From Chloroflexota bacterium (GTDB lineage: Bacteria > Chloroflexota > Dehalococcoidia > Dehalococcoidales > UBA2162), in NCBI GenBank assembly GCA_016190895.1, contig JACPPR010000061.1, forward strand, positions 1 to 35,087: a DNA stretch of 35,087 nt. The letters are read 5' to 3'. Positions 7,704-15,837 of this stretch are shown in pieces (within the stretch, counting starts at the first letter, position 1; every line of letters starts with the position of its first letter). The notes beneath the pieces are model-generated. The model saw only the letters and a program-made list of their open reading frames with translations, was not told the origin of the DNA and did not search any database. Made by a program: the position numbers and the translations under genes.

Positions 7704-9959
7704 CTACGAAATCAGTTTTTTCTTTTTGGTGATGTAATCATGGAGCACATATTTGCCCAGGTCGGAGGGGTCGGCGAAGAAGACCCGCCCTTTGTTCAGG
7801 GACGCCATCCGGTTGACGAAACTGCTCAGGAAAAGGGAATCATCGAGCATAAACATGTTGATGGTGATGCCTTTCTGGGTGACGTTTCTCACTTCCCTTA
7901 AGGTCATCTGCATCGTTCGCAGTGTGGGCGGATACTGGAAATAAATATCGCCGTTCTCGATGTGAGCCGTCGGCTCGCCATCCGAAATCAGGATGATTTG
8001 TTTGTTGGTGGCGCCTTCCTTGGCCAGCAGCTTTTCCGCCAGCATCAGGGCGTGCTGGAGATTGGTGCCGTGCTCGTAGCGGTTCTGGCCGACATAGAAG
8101 AGGTCCTCTTTCTTAATCACCCGGGCGTACTGCGAGAAGCCGACGATGTGCAGCACGTCCTTGGGGAACTGGCTCCGGATGAGGCAATCGAGCGCGATAG
8201 CCGTGCGCTTGGCGGCTTCGAAGTAGTTGCGCATGAACATCGACAGGCTCATATCCAACATCAGAACGATGGCCGTGCGAGTGGCGCTGTGCCACTGGGT
8301 TATTTCGAAATCATCGAGCGTTAATTTCATCGGCGGCTTGGTCTCACCGCGGCGCAGGGCATTCATCAATGTCTTCTGGAAATCGATGTCGAAATCGTCG
8401 CCGAACTCGAATTTCTTGGTTTCCTCTTCCTTTTCGCCGCCCCGGCCCTTGGCTTTGATGCTGTGCCCGGCAATTCGGTCTTTGCGCAACTGGGAGAAGA
8501 TATCCTGCAGGGCTTTTTGCCCGATTTTGCGCATTCCCTGCGGGGTCAGCTCATACTTACCGTTCTTCCAGCGGATGTAGCCGGCCTCCTCCAGTTTCTT
8601 CATCAGCTCGCGCAGGCGCTCTAATTCTTCGGCGGATTCATCGCCCATCAGCTCTTTGAACAGTTCCGGGTCGATGCTGTCCATAGAGTCGCGCTGGGCT
8701 TCCCTCATCTGCTGTTCGAGCCTGTCCATCTTCTGCAGTTCTTCCATCAGCTTGAGAGCCTCGGTGTAGGAGAGGGATTCCTCCCCCTCGAAAGAATATT
8801 CCTTGAGCAGGTCATCGAGGGGGAACAGAGTGTCCAGGTTGCGGGCCAGCTTGGCCATCTCCATCTTGGTGGCTTCATCGAGCATAGAATCCAGCATGTC
8901 CTGCAGGGCCTGGCGGTCCTTCGCTGAGAGACTGTTCATCAAGTTCTGGGCCTGGGCAATCTGGTTCTGGAGGCGCTCGATTAGCTCATCGAGGTTCTGG
9001 GGAGGGTTATCTCCGAAGAAGTCCCCGAATTGCTCCATGAACTGGTTGAAATCAGGCTCTTCGCCTCGCATCCGCTGTTCCAGCATCTGGTTCAGGGCTT
9101 CAATCATATTACGCATATTAGCTAGAGCCTGGGGGTCCATGCTCTGCAGTTTCTGCATCATATCACGCCCCATAGATTCCATGGCGTGCTTCTTGAGCAT
9201 ATCCAGCAGTTCCTGGAATTCCTGCCTGGCTTCGGCATCCATAAAGTCATAATCGGTCAGCTCTTTTATCTGGCCGCCGAGGTCTTTCGGCAGCCCGTCC
9301 AGTTTCTCCGTGTTTTGGCGGGCGCGCTCTTCAAGGCTTTCGAGCAGCTTCTTCATCTGTTCTTCATTCAGTCCGCCATCGCCCTGCTGGCCGCCTTGCG
9401 GGGAGCCTTGCTGGCCGGATTGCGGCTGGCCCGATTTGCCCCTTTGCCCCTTGCCGTTCTGGCCGGCTTGCTGTCTCAGTTGGTTCAATCGCTCCCGCAT
9501 CTCCGGGGTCATCTCGCCGGCGCCCTCCTGCCCTTCCTGGCCGCTCTCGCCCGCTTGCTGTCCGGCTTTCTGCCCCGCCTTATCCATCCGGTTTTGATTG
9601 TCTTGACCGGGCTTCTGACCGGCTTTTTCGCGGGCTTTGTCAAGCTGTTCCTGGATGCCCCCGCGTTCTTTCTTCTTGATTTCGTTCAGCTTCTCACGTA
9701 TTTCATCGACCACCGAGCCGAGGTCGTACTTATCAAGCTGCTGCTGCCGCTTCTGGCGCAGCCGCTCGAGCATCTCCTGCAAGCCGGGCAAGCGCTGGCC
9801 CTGGCGGTTACGCATGCCGTTGCGCATCATCCGGCGCATAATATCGGCCAGGTTTTCATTTGACATAAGGTCATTGCCGACCTTATCCATCAGCTCATCG
9901 GCATCCATATCGAATAAGTTCTGGCTGCCATCCCATTCCGAATACTTAAATTCGCCCAT
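7704..9959 (-). CDS. von Willebrand factor type A domain protein with long charged/Gln-rich N-terminal region
   Basis: 751 aa; VWA MIDAS motif DMSLSMF plus TNLQHALMLAEKLL and ISDGEPTAH. Confidence 0.88.
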   Translation of the reverse strand: MGEFKYSEWDGSQNLFDMDADELMDKVGNDLMSNENLADIMRRMMRNGMRNRQGQRLPGLQEMLERLRQKRQQQLDKYDLGSVVDEIREKLNEIKKKERGGIQEQLDKAREKAGQKPGQDNQNRMDKAGQKAGQQAGESGQEGQEGAGEMTPEMRERLNQLRQQAGQNGKGQRGKSGQPQSGQQGSPQGGQQGDGGLNEEQMKKLLESLEERARQNTEKLDGLPKDLGGQIKELTDYDFMDAEARQEFQELLDMLKKHAMESMGRDMMQKLQSMDPQALANMRNMIEALNQMLEQRMRGEEPDFNQFMEQFGDFFGDNPPQNLDELIERLQNQIAQAQNLMNSLSAKDRQALQDMLDSMLDEATKMEMAKLARNLDTLFPLDDLLKEYSFEGEESLSYTEALKLMEELQKMDRLEQQMREAQRDSMDSIDPELFKELMGDESAEELERLRELMKKLEEAGYIRWKNGKYELTPQGMRKIGQKALQDIFSQLRKDRIAGHSIKAKGRGGEKEEETKKFEFGDDFDIDFQKTLMNALRRGETKPPMKLTLDDFEITQWHSATRTAIVLMLDMSLSMFMRNYFEAAKRTAIALDCLIRSQFPKDVLHIVGFSQYARVIKKEDLFYVGQNRYEHGTNLQHALMLAEKLLAKEGATNKQIILISDGEPTAHIENGDIYFQYPPTLRTMQMTLREVRNVTQKGITINMFMLDDSLFLSSFVNRMASLNKGRVFFADPSDLGKYVLHDYITKKKKLIS

Positions 9960-10157
9960 TTCAACACCTCTTTAGCCCTTTTATTTCAGCCCGTCATCTA
10001 ATCTGTACCCGCTCCCTTGACGGGAGAGGGTCAGGGTGAGGGTGAAAATTGATATTACCCCTCACCTTAATCTCCCGATTCCATACGGGATCCCGCACGA
10101 AGTCGGGACTCTCCCGCAAGGGGAGAGGAAATATACACTTATCTATGCAGTTTAGCA

Positions 10158-10949
10158 CTAATATGGCGGCCAGGGGACCCGGCGGTACGAGCCGAAAGTG
10201 CTCGTGTAAACCCGCTCGGCGAGAATCATCCCGAGCCGTTCCTTCAAAGCCTGAATCTCCTCGGCCGATATTAATTCAGCTAGCGCCGCTATCAAGGCGC
10301 TCCTGTGATTATCTAGCCGGCGAAAGAGCGATTCCAGGTCCGCCAGCACGTCTTCGGGCACCGCTTGCCCGGCAAAGTCCCAGATAACCGTGCGCAGCTT
10401 CGGTACTACATTAAAGGTAAGGCCGTGGTCGATAAACCAGAGCTGCCCGTCCAGCCCCTCCAGACAGTGCCCGCCCTTCCTATCGGCATTATTCACCAGC
10501 CAATCGAAGGCGGCAATCCTTTTGAACTCAGCCAGATGCTTTTCAAATAGCCTCTCGTAGCTGGTGGCCGGTTCTGTAGCGATAAAGCGCTGCAGCATGC
10601 CGACCCCGTACGGTCCGTCTCTGATAATGGTTGGGGGAATCAGAGACCACTTCAGGGCCTGGCTGACCAGGTAGGCGGCGCATTCCCGCCTGTAGAGAGT
10701 GCCGTCAGGGAAATCGTACAGAGGCGCCTCTCCGCGGCGGGGCTTGTAGACTGCCCTCGCGCTCTCGCCGTGCCACTTCAGGGAAAGCAGGTAGACAGAG
10801 TTGGAACCCCGGGGCAGCATCTGGCAACCGGTGATTTCGCCTTCCTGAAGCATGGTGAAGATACCGTCCCCTGTGTAGCTGCTTTCGGCCGGCTGAGTCC
10901 TGACTGCCTTCCCATCTAGCTTCGTTGAGAAGAGTTCCTTCTCCAACAT
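10158..10949 (-). CDS. SCO1664-family / PI3-4-kinase-like protein
   Basis: 263 aa; AVYKPRRGEAPLYDFPDGTLYRRECAAYLVSQAL, FDWLVNNADRKGGHCLE, LWFIDHGLTFN resemble the SCO1664-type kinase-like fold. Confidence 0.75.
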   Translation of the reverse strand: MLEKELFSTKLDGKAVRTQPAESSYTGDGIFTMLQEGEITGCQMLPRGSNSVYLLSLKWHGESARAVYKPRRGEAPLYDFPDGTLYRRECAAYLVSQALKWSLIPPTIIRDGPYGVGMLQRFIATEPATSYERLFEKHLAEFKRIAAFDWLVNNADRKGGHCLEGLDGQLWFIDHGLTFNVVPKLRTVIWDFAGQAVPEDVLADLESLFRRLDNHRSALIAALAELISAEEIQALKERLGMILAERVYTSTFGSYRRVPWPPY

Positions 10950-11069
10950 ACCCGCGCCCCGTTCCGTCTATTAATATATTGTCCAACACACCGCCGCCAA
11001 AGTCAAGGAAAACGAGCAGGGGGAGGTTATCATTTTGAAAATGCTTGAGCGACACATTACACTTAAGTC

Positions 11070-11395
11070 ATGGTAAAGCGTAAGAAGAAAGAACACGATT
11101 TAGCTGTCAATGCTTTCAGAGTGGTTCAAGAAGCGACTGGACAAGCAGAGTCTGAACCAGAAAGAAGAAAGACTTTGATGCTCTAGCAGGGTGCTGAAAA
11201 ACCCCGTTTTCGCCTAAAAAGGGCTGTTAGCTAGGCACGAAATCGAGGCCATTTTTACCCATTTTGCCCTTTTTCAGCACCCTGCTAGGGCATAAGGGCG
11301 GTCTAATGGGCGGTAATGCCGGAGCAGAAAAATTAATACCAGAACAGCCAAAAGAAATTGCCCAAAAAGTTGCTCAAGCACGCTGGGAACGCTAA
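11070..11395 (+). pseudogene. Disrupted small basic protein gene
   Basis: 5' part MVKRKKKEHDLAVNAFRVVQEATGQAESEPERRK and 3' part GHKGGLMGGNAGAEKLIPEQPKEIAQKVAQARWER* are separated by the palindromic element 11183-11288 and differ by one frame. Confidence 0.65.
11183..11288. mobile_element. 106-bp MITE-like element with 19-bp perfect terminal inverted repeats
   Basis: CTAGCAGGGTGCTGAAAAA (11183-11201) and TTTTTCAGCACCCTGCTAG (11270-11288); CTAG at both ends. Confidence 0.8.
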
Positions 11396-11814
11396 AACTT
11401 GATAAACCCTTTCTCATACAGATAACTTCCGTTCCCTGTGACTGCATAGCCTATTTCAGCTAAACGACCCAATGCCTGGTACAATTCTTCCCTGCTACCC
11501 GTATTCTCCGGCTTCTCAAAGCAAGTGGCAAGGTCAGAGGCGATTTCGGTTAGTTTTTCATATACAACTGCCCCCTCAATAGGGAGACTTGTTCCGATCA
11601 AAGGAATCTGGGTTGTGACTTGGGTATGAGTTTGATGGGTAACCATGTGTAAGAGTGCGAGGTCACTATCCCATTCCGAATTAAGCACACGTTGCGCCTC
11701 TCCAAACAAAACACTGAAATAGAATAGTTTTCTAGCCGGGTTCGGTGTTTCCTGCATTTTGGTCGCAGCATAGCGGTATTCCTTTGCCAAACGTAGACGA
11801 ACTTCTTTATGCAT
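11392..11814 (-). CDS. Hypothetical protein, third gene of a TA-like operon
   Basis: 140 aa; start ATGCATAA overlaps the stop of the upstream XRE gene by 8 nt. Confidence 0.65.
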   Translation of the reverse strand: MHKEVRLRLAKEYRYAATKMQETPNPARKLFYFSVLFGEAQRVLNSEWDSDLALLHMVTHQTHTQVTTQIPLIGTSLPIEGAVVYEKLTEIASDLATCFEKPENTGSREELYQALGRLAEIGYAVTGNGSYLYEKGFIKF

Positions 11815-12328
11815 TGATTAGCTCCTCTGTGATTAATGCTTCAGATGCGAACGTACCCGGGACTTTTGAATTAACAAAACCAACTAAAGTATCTGTGACC
11901 ACAAGTTTCATATTCTCTGGAGAAGGTTTAACAGATGCCAAAGTCGCCAGTGCGACATGATGATTATCTTCTTCTTCGTTAAAGCTAGGTGGTGCAATGA
12001 CATCACCGGGCAGGTTGATTGCCCAATCAACCAATGTACTGAACGGTACGAATCGCACCAATAACCCTACGTCAAACGCCTTCGCTAATTCTTTCAGTGT
12101 TTTCAATGTATACTTGCCGTAGTTTGGATTTTCCCATGCTGAAAGCAAAGGTTGTTTTACTTTGAGTAATTCAGCCAATTTCGCTTGGGTCAATTTTTGT
12201 CGATCACGGAGTGCTCGAATCTGGAAAGCAATACCGACACTTATGTGTTCGTCAATGAATTGCTTACGAAACTCGATGTCATGCAGACTTTCCCATATTT
12301 GCTTACGTTTATTATTAGTTGTATTCAT
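11807..12328 (-). CDS. XRE-family HTH antitoxin-like protein
   Basis: 173 aa; HTH region IRALRDRQKLTQAKLAELLKVKQPLLSAWENPNYGKYTLKTLKELAKAFDV. Confidence 0.88.
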   Translation of the reverse strand: MNTTNNKRKQIWESLHDIEFRKQFIDEHISVGIAFQIRALRDRQKLTQAKLAELLKVKQPLLSAWENPNYGKYTLKTLKELAKAFDVGLLVRFVPFSTLVDWAINLPGDVIAPPSFNEEEDNHHVALATLASVKPSPENMKLVVTDTLVGFVNSKVPGTFASEALITEELINA

Positions 12329-12719
12329 GTTCTCTCCTGTACTTTGCAGGGTTATCTATCATTTGGGCTACTCTCTTTAAAGCTGTTTGGGGCGAGACAT
12401 TAGTTGTATAGTTCTGACCCTTGTGAATCGCACACGCTACCAGAAATACGTTATGGCCTTCCATTTTGAATATTAACCGATAATTGACCTTCCCTAATTT
12501 ACGAAGTTCCTGAAAGCCATGCCACTTTTGTCCCTTTATGGTCTTCATGGGTTTCGCGTAATTCCGCCAGACCGCTGGAGCAGAAACTTCCAATTGGGGC
12601 ATTATGTTTGTGAAATGTGCTTTTGCGTCCTTCCCATCTCCATTCAGCCAATCCTTTATGACATTCGCTCCATCCCCGTCGGCGTCAATGTAATCATAGA
12701 AGGTGAACTCATTACCCAT
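12315..12719 (-). CDS. HigB/RelE-superfamily (phage Gp49-like) toxin
   Basis: 134 aa; WHGFQELRKLGKVNYRLIFKMEGHNVFLVACAIHKGQN..TALKRVAQMIDN; directly upstream of and overlapping the XRE gene by 14 nt. Confidence 0.85.
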   Translation of the reverse strand: MGNEFTFYDYIDADGDGANVIKDWLNGDGKDAKAHFTNIMPQLEVSAPAVWRNYAKPMKTIKGQKWHGFQELRKLGKVNYRLIFKMEGHNVFLVACAIHKGQNYTTNVSPQTALKRVAQMIDNPAKYRREHEYN

Positions 12720-12754
12720 ATTATCAGCTTTTTCTTATATAAGTCAAGGATAAA

Positions 12755-12786
12755 CTGTTAATATAATAATTTTATTATATTAACAG
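12755..12786. promoter_or_regulatory. AT-rich inverted repeat upstream of the TA operon (candidate operator)
   Basis: CTGTTAATATAATAA-tt-TTATTATATTAACAG: perfect 15-bp arms, ~36 nt upstream of the toxin start codon. Confidence 0.5.
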
Positions 12787-12887
12787 TCCAATAAAAAAGA
12801 CTTTGAGTTATGGTATCAAGAATTACACTTATAGTAAAGTCCCAATGGACATTGTTGCCTTCAGAAGCAATGCTCTCCCATCCATTG

Positions 12888-14441
12888 TCAAAGCGCCGGA
12901 ACCGGCGTGACATCAAGAATCTGTGCTTCCCACGGCTTGAGTTCAAGATAGAGACCTTGTTTCTCAATCCGGCTGGAGGCGTGGGGTAACGTTTTGCCGG
13001 ACAGTTCCTCACGCAAAGTGGTTCTTTCTGAAATTGCGACTGACGCTGGTAATTGCAGCCAGCCGTAGGCGTGTTCCGCCGAGTAGTTTACCACCACTGT
13101 TTTGAACTGTTGTCGGTGCTGCCAGTACCAGGCGAGCACGTCAGGATGAATGTTGTCGCCGTCCCGGCCGACCCGCTTGAAATCCGCCAGCCCCCAATCC
13201 CCATCGTGAAAAGCGGGCGAGTCACAGATTGCCAGCAATTGCCGGTAAAATTGCCAGACCTCGGGGTCGGCAGCTTCTTCCGGCTGACGGATTAGCTGGA
13301 CGGGCATTTTTATCCGCCTGCCTTCAAGCTGCCCCTCGTGGAACAGGCGAAGACCCGGCACTGTGCTCATCACCGCAGCAGCGGCAAGCGAACGTTCCCG
13401 CCCGAAGGCAATAATGGCCCGCGGCTCGTCATGGTTCTCGATGAAGTGCCCGCAGCGCTGCTGGTAAGCCTGGTCGGCTGTAAGGTGATTCCGAACCTCT
13501 CCGGCATTCTTGTATCTCAGCCGGTCGTAGAGGGTCTTGTCATAGGTAAAATCAAAACCTAATTGCTGCAACTGGCGTTCCAAATCCCAGTAAGCCTCGG
13601 CCAGGAAGAGGAAGTCCGGCCGCTCTTGCCTGACCTGCCCGATGGCTTCGGCCCAGAATTCTGTTTTGGGTGGGGGATAACCGGCGAATTGTCCCCAGAC
13701 CCGCTCGAATACCTCGTTCAGGGCGAGCATCGCCATATCGCATCGCACCCCGTCCGCCGCTTCGGCAATTTTCTTTAGCTCGTCGGTCAGGGCTTGTCGC
13801 AGGTCTGTTGAATAGAAGTTTACCTGGACGGTGTCCGTCCAGGGCGGGAAATAGGGGTCTCTGCCGTGGGCGAGGTGATTCTTGCCGTCCGGGGAGAAGA
13901 ACCAGTCGGGGTGAGCCTGGATATCAGCCTCTCTCCCCTGGACGAACCGTTCCGGATGGGAGAGTGTCCCTTCGGCTTTGCTCCCTTCGGCTTTGCTCAG
14001 GGCAGGCAGGGCAAGCCAGGGATGGTCGATGGCAAGGTGATTGGGCACGAAATCCAGAATTAGTTTCAAACTCAGCCTGTTGAGCTTAGATTTGAGCTGA
14101 GCCAGTTCGCCGGGTTTGCCTAATAAGGGATTGAGTTCGTAAGCGTAAATAGCATAGGGCGAGCCGCCGACGTCTTCTTCAGTCCAGCCGGGCAGGGCGC
14201 GGGCGTATTCCTCGCGCAGACCGGCGTGGCGCAGGGCTTCCCGCCGGGAGCCGGGGCTGCGCTGCCAGACTCCCATTAACCAGACCAGGTCGAAGCCGAG
14301 CTTAGCCAACGCCTGCCATTCTTCATCCGGGACAGTCATCAGTGTCAGGGTTCGCCCGTATTTCTGAGACAGCCGGCGAACAAAGAGGCAGGTATTGATT
14401 TCGTAAAGATGAGGGTAGCGGCGTAGGCCCGGGTTTGCCAC
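12888..14441 (-). CDS. GH13 alpha-amylase-family glycosidase
   Basis: LILDFVPNHLAIDHPW, GVRCDMAMLAL, FLFLAEAYWDLE, FIENHDEPRA motifs. The listed ATG at 14627 overlaps the regulator; a GTG at 14441 directly after the regulator stop is the more likely start. Confidence 0.9.
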   Translation of the reverse strand: MANPGLRRYPHLYEINTCLFVRRLSQKYGRTLTLMTVPDEEWQALAKLGFDLVWLMGVWQRSPGSRREALRHAGLREEYARALPGWTEEDVGGSPYAIYAYELNPLLGKPGELAQLKSKLNRLSLKLILDFVPNHLAIDHPWLALPALSKAEGSKAEGTLSHPERFVQGREADIQAHPDWFFSPDGKNHLAHGRDPYFPPWTDTVQVNFYSTDLRQALTDELKKIAEAADGVRCDMAMLALNEVFERVWGQFAGYPPPKTEFWAEAIGQVRQERPDFLFLAEAYWDLERQLQQLGFDFTYDKTLYDRLRYKNAGEVRNHLTADQAYQQRCGHFIENHDEPRAIIAFGRERSLAAAAVMSTVPGLRLFHEGQLEGRRIKMPVQLIRQPEEAADPEVWQFYRQLLAICDSPAFHDGDWGLADFKRVGRDGDNIHPDVLAWYWQHRQQFKTVVVNYSAEHAYGWLQLPASVAISERTTLREELSGKTLPHASSRIEKQGLYLELKPWEAQILDVTPVPAL

Positions 14442-14442
14442 C

Positions 14443-14763
14443 TTAGCCGCCTTTACTTTCCGGTTTATTCGAGGCTTCGGCTGTCTTTCTCCCCCGCCTT
14501 TTCCAGCCGAGCATTTCGAGTAGCTCACCAACGGCGACATCGGCGGCTTTAATCGGCACTTCCGGGCGGACCCGGTAGGTGTTCTTATTACCGGCTTTGG
14601 CCTTGGTAATGTAACCTTCTGCCTCAAGGTCTAGTATCATCTTGTGAGCCGTTCTTTCGGTAACGCCGACCTCATCTCCGATTTCTCTGGCAGTCTTGCC
14701 CCGATTCTTAGCGATGCACAAGAGCACCAGGCCATGCTTGGTAATGAATCTCAGTTCGCCCAA
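14443..14763 (-). CDS. Winged-helix (MarR/ArsR-like) transcriptional regulator
   Basis: 106 aa; LLCIAKNRGKTAREIGDEVGVTERTAHKMILDLEAEGYITKAKAGNKNTYRV. Confidence 0.85.
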   Translation of the reverse strand: MGELRFITKHGLVLLCIAKNRGKTAREIGDEVGVTERTAHKMILDLEAEGYITKAKAGNKNTYRVRPEVPIKAADVAVGELLEMLGWKRRGRKTAEASNKPESKGG

Positions 14764-14794
14764 TGCCTACCTCCGGAAAATTTTCAGAAAACTA

Positions 14795-14822
14795 TTGACA
14801 AACAACTATACGAATGTATAAT
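14795..14822 (+). promoter_or_regulatory. Consensus sigma70-type promoter with overlapping dyad
   Basis: TTGACA (14795-14800), 16-nt spacer, TATAAT (14817-14822). The dyad TATACgaatGTATA overlaps the spacer and -10, between divergent genes. Confidence 0.6.
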
Positions 14823-15015
14823 TAAATTAAAGATATAGGTAGAAGCAAAGTTCTGGAAACGGAATACTGGTAATTTGCTTCAAGAAGAAATATACTAGAA
14901 GCTAGATGCGTTGTCAAGCCGTTTCTGGTGGTGAGGCTCGGTTGAATTGACCGGGGTGAGCGCAAGAAAAGGAGCGCTTTCAGGGATAGAAGCGGAGAAA
15001 TCGGAGGAGGCGACA

Positions 15016-15168
15016 ATGGGGTTATTCAGCAAGAAGAAACAGCAGAGTGTTAGCACTGAGCTAAAGTGCCCGGTGGAAGGGTGCACGTTCACCTGTGATG
15101 ATACTGTCACCCTGAAGAAGCACACGGATTGGAAACATCCGCAGCTGACACAGAACAAAGCAAAGTAA
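15016..15168 (+). CDS. ~50-aa C2H2 zinc-finger-like protein
   Basis: MGLFSKKKQQSVSTELKCPVEGCTFTCDDTVTLKKHTDWKHPQLTQNKAK: C-x4-C-x12-H-x4-H. ATG at 15016 preceded by GGAGGAGG (in frame with the longer listed ORF at 14947). Confidence 0.7.
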   Translation: MGLFSKKKQQSVSTELKCPVEGCTFTCDDTVTLKKHTDWKHPQLTQNKAK

Positions 15169-15223
15169 CAAGGATACTAAGCAAAGGAATATTAAGAGGA
15201 GTTGTGTCTCTCCGTTATCAGGA

Positions 15224-15559
15224 GTGATGCCGATGGCAATCATAAATGAGCAAATTGCCCGGAAGATGCTGGGCGATATTCCTGAAGATAAGCGATTTTA
15301 TTGTTCTGACGGCAGGGTGCTGAAGAACCTCGGGGAATTAGCTTCAGCTCTCAATGAAATGAATGACGGGACTTATAGCTATCATTCAAACGCCGATAAG
15401 ACAGACTTCAGTAACTGGATTAGAGACGTCATCGGAGATGAGAAGCTAGCTCGGGATTTGGGAAAGGGCGTCAGCCGGCTAAAAGCAGCCAAAGCTGTTT
15501 CAGACAGAATTATCTGGCTGAGCGGTAAGATTACGGCAGGTCGCCGGTCCAAGAGTTGA
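15224..15559 (+). CDS. DUF5752-like small protein
   Basis: 111 aa; IPEDKRFYCSDGRVLKNLGELASALNEMNDGTYSYHSNADKTDFSNWIRDVIGDEKLARDL. Confidence 0.65.
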   Translation: MMPMAIINEQIARKMLGDIPEDKRFYCSDGRVLKNLGELASALNEMNDGTYSYHSNADKTDFSNWIRDVIGDEKLARDLGKGVSRLKAAKAVSDRIIWLSGKITAGRRSKS

Positions 15560-15560
15560 G

Positions 15561-15660
15561 AGTGTTTAACAACACCCCTGTCATTCCCCGCGCAGGCGGG
15601 GAATCTATAGGAGCGGTAGATTGTGGATTCTCCGGTCAAGCCGGAGAATGACGTTGTTAG
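15561..15660. repeat. Dispersed palindromic repeat, copy A
   Basis: agtgtttaacaacaccc..ctgtcattccccgcgcaggcggggaat...gattgtggattctccggtcaagccggagaatgac; second copy at 31762-31879. Confidence 0.8.
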
Positions 15661-15837
15661 CCAACCTCGGGCTTGAGGCTTGCTCTGAAAGCTAGTATCT
15701 GATTAAATGTAAAGAGAAATAGGAATAATAAGAAAAAGGAGGACGGACAGATCAAAAGAAACATTGCCACAATAGAAAGCGGTACCCTGACCGAAAAGGA
15801 AGCTGAACCCCCCGGTAAAAGCAGCATTTTTCGCAAT

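Noticed and set aside
9186-9863. 225-aa plus-strand ORF with Leu/Ala-rich, TM-like translation
   Set aside because: Antisense to the low-complexity Q/G/K-rich part of the VWA protein; its composition is explained by the complementary codons.
10010-10135. Possible regulatory RNA between the VWA and SCO1664-like genes
   Set aside because: Sequence resembles common dispersed repeats (cgggagagggtcagggtgaggg / cccctcaccttaatctccc); no specific RNA structure supported.
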